From Longimicrobium terrae (GTDB lineage: Bacteria; Gemmatimonadota; Gemmatimonadetes; Longimicrobiales; Longimicrobiaceae): a stretch of DNA of 64,000 bases. The stretch lies in the NCBI RefSeq assembly GCF_014202995.1, contig NZ_JACHIA010000018.1, positions 56,942-120,941 of the forward strand, read 5' to 3'. Made by a program: the position numbers and the translations under genes. The notes beneath the pieces are model-generated. The model saw only the letters and a program-made list of their open reading frames with translations. It had not been told where the DNA came from and searched no databases. This document shows, piece by piece, positions 26,901 to 34,039 of this stretch (its first letter is position 1; each line of letters starts with the position of its first letter).

Positions 26901-27654
26901 AGCCGGTGAAGCGGTTGGTGCCGGAGCGCGTGGTCTGCGACACCTGCCCGCCGCTGAACTGGCCGCGCGCCACGTCATAGGTGTTGGTGATGACCTGCGT
27001 GCCGCGGATGCCTTCCTGCGGCACACCCAGCGGCGACCCGCCGGAAAAGGCGCTGGCGAACGAGGCGCCGTCCAGCGTGACCGAGTTGGACGAGGCGCGC
27101 TGGCCGGCGACCGAGAAGCCGGCCGCGCCGCCGATGGAGTCCGAAAGGGTCACCACGCCGGGCACCAGGCTGGCGAGGGAGGTGGGGTCTGTGCCCTCCA
27201 GCGGCAGGCGGTTGGCCAAGTCGCCGCTGACGCCGCGGCTGGTGGAGCCCGCGTCGCCCTGGCCGGGGCGCGGGCCGGTGGTGGCCTGAACGGAGATGGC
27301 GTCCAGCGTAATGGTGGAACTCGCCAGCCGCACGTTGGCCACGAGCACATCCTCATCCGCCTGGCGCGCGACGGCAATGGTGGTGGGGGCGGCGCCAAGG
27401 AAGGTGACGCGAAGCTGGTAGCGGCCTCCACCGTCGGGAAAGACGATGGTGTAGCGGCCATCCGCCGTGGTGAGCGTGCTCCGCCGCACGCCGGTTTCCG
27501 CCGACACGGCTTCCACCCGCGCGCCCACCGCGGGGGTGCCGCCTTCGCCGGTTACCTGTCCCCGCAGCACGTCCGTTGTCGAACCCACCTGTGCCGCCGC
27601 CCCCAGGGGGAGCAGCAGCACCAGGGCCATCGCCATCAGCCAGCGCATGATCAT
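23929..27654 (-). CDS. TonB-dependent receptor with glycine-rich linker and LTxxQ (Spy/CpxP-like) tail
   Basis: An outer-membrane transporter of about 1241 residues. A signal peptide (MRWLMAMALVLLLPLGAAAQ) is followed by a carboxypeptidase-like beta-sandwich at about 30-120 (LRGQVTGEGGTPAVGARVE), a plug domain from about 150 containing LVPGVVTLSD and the TQVITNTYDVARGQFSGGQV stretch typical of Oar-like receptors, and a long beta-barrel. The barrel ends near FGVQITGSIAVGAQ. It is unusual that about 40 glycine-rich residues and a 120-residue helical domain follow. That domain contains GLTEDQTARL and VLTPEQWRRV, the repeated LTxxQ motif of periplasmic Spy/CpxP proteins. The start is ATG 27654 or 27648; longer starts would hide the signal peptide. 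Substrate unknown. Confidence 0.88.
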   Translation of the reverse strand: MIMRWLMAMALVLLLPLGAAAQVGSTTDVLRGQVTGEGGTPAVGARVEAVSAETGVRRSTLTTADGRYTIVFPDGGGRYQLRVTFLGAAPTTIAVARQADEDVLVANVRLASSTITLDAISVQATTGPRPGQGDAGSTSRGVSGDLANRLPLEGTDPTSLASLVPGVVTLSDSIGGAAGFSVAGQRASSNSVTLDGASFASAFSGGSPLGVPQEGIRGTQVITNTYDVARGQFSGGQVSQTTRSGTNRFTGSFSSRVRDDALQGGTGRTPWSDGYGQYQLSGGVGGPIIQDRLFYFVSGAVQRRADDLYTLLPRTPAGYGLLGVEGDSVSRFLDIVQSRYGVNPAGQIGAYERVGDAASLLTRIDFTASERHTIALRGFGSFYDQDNTRLGSLELLQSGGESRNTDLGGVATLTSRFRDGWINELRVSATRGARDSDASVDLPEVRVRVTSELEDGGTGISTFAFGGDRQLPSGSRESTFELANELSLLIGDNHRVKGGLLLNNTRSRQESAPNSLGSFSFNSLADLQNGNPASFTRTLQGRTTAGSGWNGALYLGDNWRPRPTIQVTYGLRLEGSRFDGEAAYNARVDSAFGIKTDRLPGEVRVSPRAGFSWRLSEQGAPLRLVRGGFGEFRGLPPYALFADVLDSNGGLGGQVLLSCVGFGVAPSPDFAAYDNDPSSIPTACDDGTAGGVDLSVPPTVAAFGDNFGAPRSWRGSLGYQAQFLGINASIDATYARGVSQYGVRDLNLRAEPAFLLAEEGGRPVFAAADAIVAETGEVPLLASRQQTAFGRVLELNSDLETDATQLTLGLSGVLPHRIFLQGSYTLAYTRDQSSWGFGGRALQGFGATPTTGNPNELVWGASDSDRRHQVNTIIGMPVGRWLELSLVGRASSGSPFTPLVGGDVNGDGARNDPAFIFGSDAADPDVAAGIARVLSEVPGGVRACLREQLGQVAERNSCRGPWSHSVNLRATITPTLPNVGQRLSIGIEAFNLEAGADLLLNGANDLRGWGQRARVDEVLLYPSSFDAQTQAFRYQVNERFGTSRTDRFGTRSPFGVQITGSIAVGAQRGRGGGLAGIAFGGGGGGGGGGGGGGGRFGGGGPGGGGPGGGGPGGAGGQGGPDVERILERVLPEPIGAILALSDTLGLTEDQTARLRVIEDSLAAKNDPIREEVRTAVAGAGGNADPRTLFDRLGPAVNRGRANVQTALSDAQKVLTPEQWRRVPAAIRNSASRQGFGGPGGG

Positions 27655-27768
27655 CCCGTTTCCGTTCGCCATCGCCGCGCGCACGAGCGCGCCCGGACGC
27701 CAGCCGGCGCCCGTCATCCCCAACACAGTTTCGAGGGTGTTTTCGTTGGGTTCAATCCTCCGTCAAGC

Positions 27769-27782
27769 GGATTGTACAATCC
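27769..27782. promoter_or_regulatory. Perfect palindrome upstream of the TonB receptor gene
   Basis: GGATTGTACAATCC is a perfect 14-base palindrome between the pilin-like gene stop and the receptor gene, next to a TTGACG -35-like hexamer on the minus strand (27766-27761). It is operator-like, but no convincing -10 follows. Confidence 0.35.
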
Positions 27783-27787
27783 TTGGA

Positions 27788-28135
27788 TCAGCGGCGCCGC
27801 CGGCACGCGATGCGGCCCGCGGTGCGCGCCCAGGGACGCGGCGCCCACACGCCTCCGTGATACACGGCGCACTCGCCCGTGGCGGAACTGGCGACGGCGG
27901 AAAACCCGGCCGTTCCCTCGGCCTGCAGGCGCACGCGGATCGTGGTCGGCGGCCGCAGGCGCAGATCGTCGAGCGACGCCGTGTACCTGCCGTGCGAGGC
28001 GCGGTACGAGGCCTGGGCCTGCGTCACGGCGCGCAGCACGGCCGTCAGTTCCGCATCCGTCTGGCTCGCCGCCCCCGCTGGAGCGGGCCGGACCAGAGTC
28101 GTTATCAACAGGCAGAGCAGGGCGAACGCATCCAT
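27788..28135 (-). CDS. Secreted pilin-like protein lacking a prepilin signal
   Basis: A 115-residue exported protein. Residues 1-22 form a Sec-type signal peptide (FALLCLLITTLVRPAPAGA). The rest resembles the globular part of type IV minor pilins: ELTAVLRAVTQAQASYRASHGRYTASLDDL is the usual helix end and Y-x5-G-x-Y-x3-L turn. It is followed by a small sheet and two cysteines (near 89 and 111) placed like the pilin D-loop pair. There is no prepilin cleavage site or hydrophobic N-helix, so it is probably not assembled as a pilin. No Shine-Dalgarno is seen. Confidence 0.6.
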   Translation of the reverse strand: MDAFALLCLLITTLVRPAPAGAASQTDAELTAVLRAVTQAQASYRASHGRYTASLDDLRLRPPTTIRVRLQAEGTAGFSAVASSATGECAVYHGGVWAPRPWARTAGRIACRRRR

Positions 28136-28473
28136 GACGAAACGCGGGTTCGGGGGATCGCGGAACGCACAAAGAGTACACTCAAACTCCGATGTCCGCA
28201 ACGTTCACTTTTGCAGACACAGACGTGTTTTTCCGCTGATTGCTAAGCGTCAATTCGGGAGCTTCTATCGTGTTGCAGTCGGCGGAGATCCGTCTCGATG
28301 GCGCAGCGGTGGCGGGATGCGAATCGCCCGCGAACAGCGCACGGCGACCTTGTACGGGCAGTGGTCGGCACGATCGGGGGGCGTCAGAGCAGGCCGGCGA
28401 CATGGGCCGTGCACGTGGAGCGGGCAGCGGCATGCGCGGTGGCCGGGGAAGGTAGTGGCGGCCAACTCTCATT
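28136..28473. other. Non-coding stretch upstream of the pilin-like gene
   Basis: About 340 bases with no supported gene, somewhat lower in GC around 28190-28270. It runs into repeat family A pair 2 on its right. Confidence 0.45.
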
Positions 28474-28823
28474 GAGCGAATAAATCCGCCACTCAAACAG
28501 CGGTAACCCCCGACACCGGCCGCTGGCGCGTCCGGTTCGGGGCTTCAACAGCCTCGGGACTACGATGGTCACGGCAGCGGCACGCTCCGGCGCCACCGGC
28601 GAGCACGGCGGAGCGACGCGGGCACGCCTCGGCGGATCGCGAGAGGATTTCCTGCAGCGCGAAATTCCAGCCGGCGGCGTGTTCAGGATGTTGCCCGAAC
28701 GGTGCTGGTGGGCGGCCGAATTTCGACATCGGAGGGCCGGACGCAGTTGAAGCCTCGATCGTGGACGCGACAGCGGCCACGAGTCGGGGCTTACCGCTGT
28801 TTGAGCGGCGGATTCATTCGCTC
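28474..28823. repeat. Repeat family A, inverted pair 2
   Basis: Left arm 28474-28550 and right arm 28743-28823 match the arms of pair 1 closely, in the same inverted arrangement, but surround a different 193 bp core. The outer ends GAGCGAA...CCGCC(A)CTC and GAGCGGCGGATTCATTCGCTC fold as mini-hairpins. Confidence 0.8.
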
Positions 28824-28963
28824 AGGAGACTCGCGGCGCCGCGTCGATCCTCATCAATGAACCCATGCTCTCTTCCGTGACATCCGCGCACCTCGCATCA
28901 ACCCGCACGGCATCAATCCCCTGCCCGTTTCGCCGAACGTGTGATGGTCATTCACCCAAAACA

Positions 28964-28991
28964 AAAAGCCCGGCGCGAACGCCGGGCTTTT
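28964..28991 (-). terminator. Strong terminator after the S1/P1 nuclease gene
   Basis: A 12 bp stem AAAAGCCCGGCG / CGCCGGGCTTTT with a CGAA loop lies about 20 bases past the stop; the minus strand continues TTTTTGTTTT. It would work in both directions. Confidence 0.92.
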
Positions 28992-29011
28992 CATCATCCC
29001 ACCAGATCCGG

Positions 29012-29938
29012 TCAGCTGCCGAGCGTGCGGTTCAGCAGGTCGGCGGCGCGGTAGCCGGCGAGGACCACGCGCTGCTCGGCGAGGTTCCACGCGTACGGCA
29101 GGTAGCGGTCGGGCGCGCGCTCGTTGCGCACCAGCCACGCGGGATACGCGCTCTGCGCCACGCGGAACCCCTCGTGCGACCACGTCTCGAACTGCCCGGG
29201 AAGCATGCGGGCGGCAAAGCGCGACCGCGGCCACTCCGCCTGCAGGCGGCGGGAAATGCTCCCCACGTAATCCGACTCGCTGCGGTCGTCCATGGCCCAC
29301 GGAACCGCGTGCCCCACCAGCGAATCCCAGTAGCCGTGCAGGTTGTTGTACGGATAGATCCCGCCCAGGCGGAAGTCGTTTCCGCCGCGGTCGCCCGCCG
29401 TGTCCTGCGCGGTGATGCGGGCGTTGTTGTGCAGCGGCTGGTGGCCGTCGCCCACCAGGTGCAGCGCCCAGGCAAGGTCGATGGACTTGGCGCTGTCGGG
29501 AACCGATGCGTTGCCCAGCTCGCCCGCGATGCGCTGCGCCTGGTCGATCAGCTGCCCGGCGCGGGGGATGTCGGTGCGGTCCACGGGGCGGCCGTCCGGG
29601 CCCACCTGCCAGAAGAAGTTGACGTAGTGCCAGTCCGAGTGCGCGTACACGGAGTTGGGCATTCCGCGGCTGCGAATCAGATCCGGCCACACGGCGGACA
29701 TTACGAACCAGTCGCGCACCCGCTCCTCCTGCGTGCCTTCCGCCGGCATCAGCGCGCCCAGGCCCGTAAGCGGCGGCGCGGCCTGCAGAATCTGCACGGC
29801 GCGGGCGCGGGCGGCGGGCGTCATGTTGTCCCACGCAATTCGCGCCACCACGCGGTGGCCCAGCTCGTCCCAGGCGTGCGCCGGCGTGGTCCACAGCGCG
29901 CAGAACGCGAGGGCGAGGGCAAGAATTCGTGCTTTCAT
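29012..29938 (-). CDS. S1/P1-type zinc-dependent nuclease, secreted
   Basis: A 308-residue exported nuclease of the phospholipase C/P1 nuclease superfamily that cleaves single-stranded nucleic acids using three zinc ions. The signal peptide ends ..TPAHA so that Trp of WDELGHRVVARIAW becomes the mature N terminus, which in P1/S1 enzymes is itself a zinc ligand. Other ligand motifs are HSDWHYVNFF, WALHLVGDGHQPLHN and DRGGNDF. ATG 29938 has GGAT 8 bases upstream; ATG 29947 is an alternative. It has its own terminator and probably scavenges nucleotides. Confidence 0.92.
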   Translation of the reverse strand: MKARILALALAFCALWTTPAHAWDELGHRVVARIAWDNMTPAARARAVQILQAAPPLTGLGALMPAEGTQEERVRDWFVMSAVWPDLIRSRGMPNSVYAHSDWHYVNFFWQVGPDGRPVDRTDIPRAGQLIDQAQRIAGELGNASVPDSAKSIDLAWALHLVGDGHQPLHNNARITAQDTAGDRGGNDFRLGGIYPYNNLHGYWDSLVGHAVPWAMDDRSESDYVGSISRRLQAEWPRSRFAARMLPGQFETWSHEGFRVAQSAYPAWLVRNERAPDRYLPYAWNLAEQRVVLAGYRAADLLNRTLGS

Positions 29939-30202
29939 CAGATGCATCCAGATCGGTTTGATGACAACGGGCTCGCGGCCCGCCCCAAAGATCCACGCGA
30001 GCCCCGCCCGCGTCAAATCGGCATCCATCCCGCATCGATTCACGACACGGAGCGCGCAGCATCTCCCCCCAGATCCGCAATCCTCGGACAGGACGCTCCG
30101 ATCCCTCCGTTCCGCTCCCCGCGTACCTCTCCGTTCAACCTCCGCGCCCCCCGCGTGAAACATCATGCTTTCCGGCACAACGAAAACGTAAGGCGCACAC
30201 GG

Positions 30203-33079
30203 TCACTCCGCCTGCTCGTCGTCGCGCGCGGAGCGGCGACGGCGTACGTGGTCCAGCGTGCGGCGGGTGGCGTCAAGCGTCTGCCGGGTGGCGTCAAGCG
30301 TCTGCCGGGTGCGCTCCACGATGCCGGGGGCGGAGGCCGGAGCCATCTCCCGCAGCCCCGCCTGCCCGATCTCCTCCGCGCGCTGCAGCAGCCGGCCGAG
30401 CACGCCCAGGGACTGCACCGTCAGCGCGTCGTCTGCCACGCCGCGCTGCACGGCGGCGTTCACCTCTTCCCCCAGGATCTGGTACTCGCGCCGCAGCGCC
30501 TGCGCAGTCCATCCCAGACGCGCGCGCTGCTCGCCGTGCCGCTCCGACATCATCCGCTGAAACTCGGAGCCGTCGCGCAGCAGCACGCTTTCCAGCGGCG
30601 TTTCATCCGCCTCCTCCATCACCACCAGCGTCTGCGCCATGTCGGCCAGCAGCGCGGCCATGTGGTCCTCCAGTTCCACGCGCGCCAGCCCGTCCGCGTG
30701 GGGGAGCGCGGGATCGTCGCGCATGCGGCCCACGTAGCTGCGCATCACGCGGTCCAGGTCCGCCTGCAGCGCCTCGCCCGCGCGGGCCAGTCCGCGCGCG
30801 GGGACGGCGCCCGCGGCCGGATCGCGCGCGGGGAGCCAGAGGGTGAACGCGGCGCCCTGCCCCGGCGCGCTGCGCAGCGTAAGGTCGCCGCCCATCAGCC
30901 GGGCGAACTCGCGGCTGATGGTAAGCCCCAGCCCGGTGCCGCCGTGGGTGCGCGTGCGCCCCGTCTCTGCCTGCACGAAGGGGAGAAAGACGGATTCCAG
31001 CTGTTCCGGCGCGATTCCCACCCCGTTGTCGCGGACGCGGAAAAAGGTCCACGGTCCAGATCCCGCCAGCCGCGCGCCCGCGTCGGGCGCCTCCGCCGTC
31101 CCCGCATCCACCACAACCTCCCCGCCCGGCTCGGTGAACTTGACGGCGTTGCTCAGCAGATTGACGAGCACCTGCCGCACCCGGTCCTCGTCGCCCACGT
31201 ACGAGAACGTGCACCCGTCGCAGCGGTCGTGCACCGCCACGCGCCGGGCGTCGGCCTGCGGCTGCACCAGCGTGAGCGCGGCGCGGATGACCCCGGCCGC
31301 GTCGGCCGGCTCGCGCTCCACCGCCATGCGTCCCGCGGACAGCTTGGACAGGTCCAGCACGTCCTCCACCAGCCCCAGCAGGTGGCGGTTGCTCACCCGG
31401 ATGCGCTCCAGGTAGCCACGCTGCCCCTCCGTAAGCGGCCCGGCGAGCTCCATTTCCAGCAGATCCGCGTAGCCCAGCGAGGCGTTGAGCGGAGTGCGCA
31501 ACTCGTGGCTCATGTTCGCCAGAAACTCGCTCTTGGCGCGGTTGGCGGCCTCCGCTTCGGCGCGGGCCTCGCGCTCGCGCTCCGCGGCGGCTTCGGCGGC
31601 GGCGCGCTCCCCCCGCTCCGCGTCGTACGACCGCGCCCGCTCCAGAGCCTGCGCCGCCATTCCGCCCAGCGTGGCCACGAACGTCTCGATCCCCGGATCA
31701 AACTCCTGCGCCCGCGCAAAGCTGAACGAGAGCGCGGCCAGCACACGGCTTCCGGATACGAGGGGGATGCTGATGAACCCCGCCGTCCCCGCCCGGGCGA
31801 ACTCCGCCGCGGAGCCGGGATACGCGTCCTCCATCCGTGCCGGGCTGCCGAGCAGGACCGGCGTGCGCTGGATGACGGATTCCGACAGGGGCTTGCCGGG
31901 GGAGAGCGGCCAGCGCGCCCACTGCGCGGAGGAGCCTTCCGGGTATCCCCGCATGTGCAGAAGCTGAAACGCCTGCCCGTCATCCACCAGCATCCCCAGC
32001 GCGCCTGCGTCCGCGCCCAGCGCCTCCATCCCGTGCACCACGCACACCTCCGCCGCCTGCTCGGTGCTGCTCGCCTCGTTGAGCGCCGTGGCGAACGCCT
32101 GCAGCCGGCGCGCCCGGTCCGCCGCGCGCTCGGCGTCGCGCAGCAGGCGCGCGTTCTCGATGGCGTTCCCCGCGCGGCGGCCCAGGTCTTCCGCCAGCTC
32201 CAGGTCCGCGGCGGTGTAGGCCCGGCCGGACTCGGCGGAGATCAGCGTGATGACGCCCGCCGTCTCCCCGCCGGCGGGAATGGGGACGATGATGAGGGCG
32301 GTGAGACCCAGCGCGCGCAGTTCGTCCACGTGCTCCGGCGTGCGGGCGATGCGCGCCAGCAGCTCCTCCCCCACGTGCGGATGGAACTCCGCGCGCCCGG
32401 TGCGGAACACGCGCGCGGTGGCGCTCGACGCGTCCGGCGGAAACAGGCGCGTCACCTCCTCCGCCCAGCGCATGCGCTCCGGATCGCGGTGCGCCACCGT
32501 GCGCGTGCGCTCGCCCACCGTGCCGATGGAAACGATGCACCACGTGGCCAAGCGCTCCGTCGCCAGCCGCGCCACCGCCCGCAGCGTGGCGTCATAGTCC
32601 AGCGACGAGGCCAGCACTTCGCTGGCGTGGGAAAGAAAGGCCAGGCGCGCACGGTCCAGCTCCGCCGCCTCCGCCGCGCGCCGACGTCCGGTCACATCCA
32701 CCACGGCGGTGGCGGTGGTGAACGGCGCCGTCCCCCGCCGGGAGACGCTCATCTGAACCCACAGGATGCCGCCGTCCGCACGTAGCCAGCGGACCTCCGT
32801 TCGATAGTCGTCGCGCACGCCGGCGACCAGGTCCGCGTGCAGCGCACTCTCCGCCGCGCGGTCATCCGGATGGATCCACGCGTCCACCGGTCCGGGCGGA
32901 GCCCCGTCGCCCATCCCCAGCAGTTCCGCGGCGGCGCGGTTCAGGTGCAGCGGGCGGCGGTCCGCGCCGGCCACCACGACCCCCACGCCCGCGCCGTCCA
33001 GCGCGGCCGCGAGCCCCGCGTCACGGGGAAGCGCGGGGAGGAAATCGTCGTGTACCGGATCGGCGCCAGAGCTGGACAT
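30203..33079 (-). CDS. Multi-domain sensor histidine kinase (PAS-GAF-GAF-HisKA-HATPase-RsbRD-like)
   Basis: A 958-residue soluble sensor kinase with no membrane segment. In order: PAS domain about 22-130; GAF domain about 155-315; second GAF domain about 325-485; coiled coil about 485-520; HisKA with phospho-acceptor H525 in SHELRTPLNASLGY; HATPase with N box NLLSNAVKF, G1 DNGVGIAPEQ and G2 GGTGLGLTISREF. After the ATPase, residues about 785-910 match the pattern of the RsbRD N-terminal sensory domain (ELEDHMAALLADMAQTL...GWTAQALRREYQIL). It ends with a threefold repeat T(R/L)..QTLDATR. No response regulator lies nearby, so the partner is encoded elsewhere. Confidence 0.9.
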   Translation of the reverse strand: MSSSGADPVHDDFLPALPRDAGLAAALDGAGVGVVVAGADRRPLHLNRAAAELLGMGDGAPPGPVDAWIHPDDRAAESALHADLVAGVRDDYRTEVRWLRADGGILWVQMSVSRRGTAPFTTATAVVDVTGRRRAAEAAELDRARLAFLSHASEVLASSLDYDATLRAVARLATERLATWCIVSIGTVGERTRTVAHRDPERMRWAEEVTRLFPPDASSATARVFRTGRAEFHPHVGEELLARIARTPEHVDELRALGLTALIIVPIPAGGETAGVITLISAESGRAYTAADLELAEDLGRRAGNAIENARLLRDAERAADRARRLQAFATALNEASSTEQAAEVCVVHGMEALGADAGALGMLVDDGQAFQLLHMRGYPEGSSAQWARWPLSPGKPLSESVIQRTPVLLGSPARMEDAYPGSAAEFARAGTAGFISIPLVSGSRVLAALSFSFARAQEFDPGIETFVATLGGMAAQALERARSYDAERGERAAAEAAAEREREARAEAEAANRAKSEFLANMSHELRTPLNASLGYADLLEMELAGPLTEGQRGYLERIRVSNRHLLGLVEDVLDLSKLSAGRMAVEREPADAAGVIRAALTLVQPQADARRVAVHDRCDGCTFSYVGDEDRVRQVLVNLLSNAVKFTEPGGEVVVDAGTAEAPDAGARLAGSGPWTFFRVRDNGVGIAPEQLESVFLPFVQAETGRTRTHGGTGLGLTISREFARLMGGDLTLRSAPGQGAAFTLWLPARDPAAGAVPARGLARAGEALQADLDRVMRSYVGRMRDDPALPHADGLARVELEDHMAALLADMAQTLVVMEEADETPLESVLLRDGSEFQRMMSERHGEQRARLGWTAQALRREYQILGEEVNAAVQRGVADDALTVQSLGVLGRLLQRAEEIGQAGLREMAPASAPGIVERTRQTLDATRQTLDATRRTLDHVRRRRSARDDEQAE

Positions 33080-33180
33080 TCGCGGGTGTAACGGGACGAT
33101 GCACGGGCCGGGGACAGTCTCCGCCGGCCGTTGAAGACGCTCCGCTCAGCAAATCGCACTCCCGCGTGCGCCGGAACGCG

Positions 33181-33220
33181 GAGCGGGGCCGGAACCCCTG
33201 ATGGCGTTCCGGCCCCGCTC
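33181..33220 (-). terminator. Hairpin terminator after mtgA
   Basis: A perfect 15 bp stem (33181-33195 with 33206-33220) with a 10-base loop lies 19 bases after the mtgA stop. No T run follows on the minus strand. Confidence 0.65.
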
Positions 33221-33238
33221 TGTCCGCTTCCGTGCGTG

Positions 33239-34039
33239 CTACCAGCCGCGATGCGACATCCGCCGCAGGATGTCGGCCCGGTACTGCGGGGTGTTGCGGG
33301 GGGTGCGCTGGCGCGGATTGGGGAGCAGCGCCGCCATCCCCGCCGCCTGCGTCCGCGTAAGCCGCCGGGCGCCCCGGTCGTAGTGCTCGCGCGCGCCCGC
33401 ATCGATCCCGAACACGCCACCCCTGCCCCACTCCACCTGGTTCAGGTACAGCTCCAGAATGCGGTCCTTGCCCAGGATCAGTTCGGCCGCCGGGGTCAGC
33501 GTCAGGTCGTACACCTTGCGGATGGGATTGCGGCAGGCGCAGCCGAACAGGTTCTTCACCAACTGCTGCGTCAGGGTGGATGCGCCGCGGAACCGCGTTC
33601 CGCTGCGCGCCTCGCCGGTCGCGCGGGTCATCTCCTCCCAGTCGTAGCCGTGATGCTCCCGGAAGCGGCCATCCTCAGCCGCGATCACCGCGCGCGGCAC
33701 GTGGCGCGGCAAATCCTTCAGCGCCACGAACGAGCGCCGCTTCTGATACTCGTCCGACGAGAACCACGACTCCACCCGGCGCTGCATCTGCACCCCCGTG
33801 GTCGGCGGGTTCACGAAGCGGTAGGCCACCAGCAGCACCACGCAGAACAGGTAGTAGCCCGCGAACGCGATCAGGGCGTACCTGGCGATGCGGAAGCCGA
33901 TCCCACGCTTCTTCCGCGGCGGCTTCGCGGCGACGGGAGGGGGCGCGGGCTGCACGCGCGGCCCCGGATCCCACAGCAGCGTGCGGTCGTCGTCGCCGTC
34001 GTCGCGCGATACGGCGCGGAACGGATCGCGGTCGGTCAT
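33239..34039 (-). CDS. mtgA: Monofunctional peptidoglycan glycosyltransferase
   Basis: A membrane-anchored GT51 enzyme that polymerises lipid II without transpeptidase activity. The 266-residue protein has a basic cytoplasmic tail, one membrane helix at about 52-75, and the GT51 domain. The catalytic Glu is E122 in AAEDGRFREHHGYDW, followed by RGASTLTQQLVKNLF (151-165), KDRILELYLNQVEWG and the region AGMAALLPNP. Its ATG overlaps the stop of the O-antigen-ligase-like gene (ATGA), so the two are co-transcribed. Confidence 0.94.
   Translation of the reverse strand: MTDRDPFRAVSRDDGDDDRTLLWDPGPRVQPAPPPVAAKPPRKKRGIGFRIARYALIAFAGYYLFCVVLLVAYRFVNPPTTGVQMQRRVESWFSSDEYQKRRSFVALKDLPRHVPRAVIAAEDGRFREHHGYDWEEMTRATGEARSGTRFRGASTLTQQLVKNLFGCACRNPIRKVYDLTLTPAAELILGKDRILELYLNQVEWGRGGVFGIDAGAREHYDRGARRLTRTQAAGMAALLPNPRQRTPRNTPQYRADILRRMSHRGW

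Noticed and set aside
23411..28823. Family A repeats considered as a CRISPR array or insertion sequence ends
   Set aside because: Arms are far apart, differ in core length and have no transposase or regular spacers.
30130..30160. Motif CCGCGTGAAAC before the histidine kinase terminator region, also near 57231-57242
   Set aside because: Only a short match in GC-rich intergenic DNA; not enough shared sequence to call a repeat family.
30262..30310. Near-identical short DNA repeats, considered as a CRISPR fragment
   Set aside because: They are in frame inside the histidine kinase and encode the QTLDATR repeat; no spacers.
28865..32785. 1306-codon open frame on the plus strand
   Set aside because: Antisense shadow of the S1/P1 nuclease and histidine kinase genes; no domain or ribosome site.
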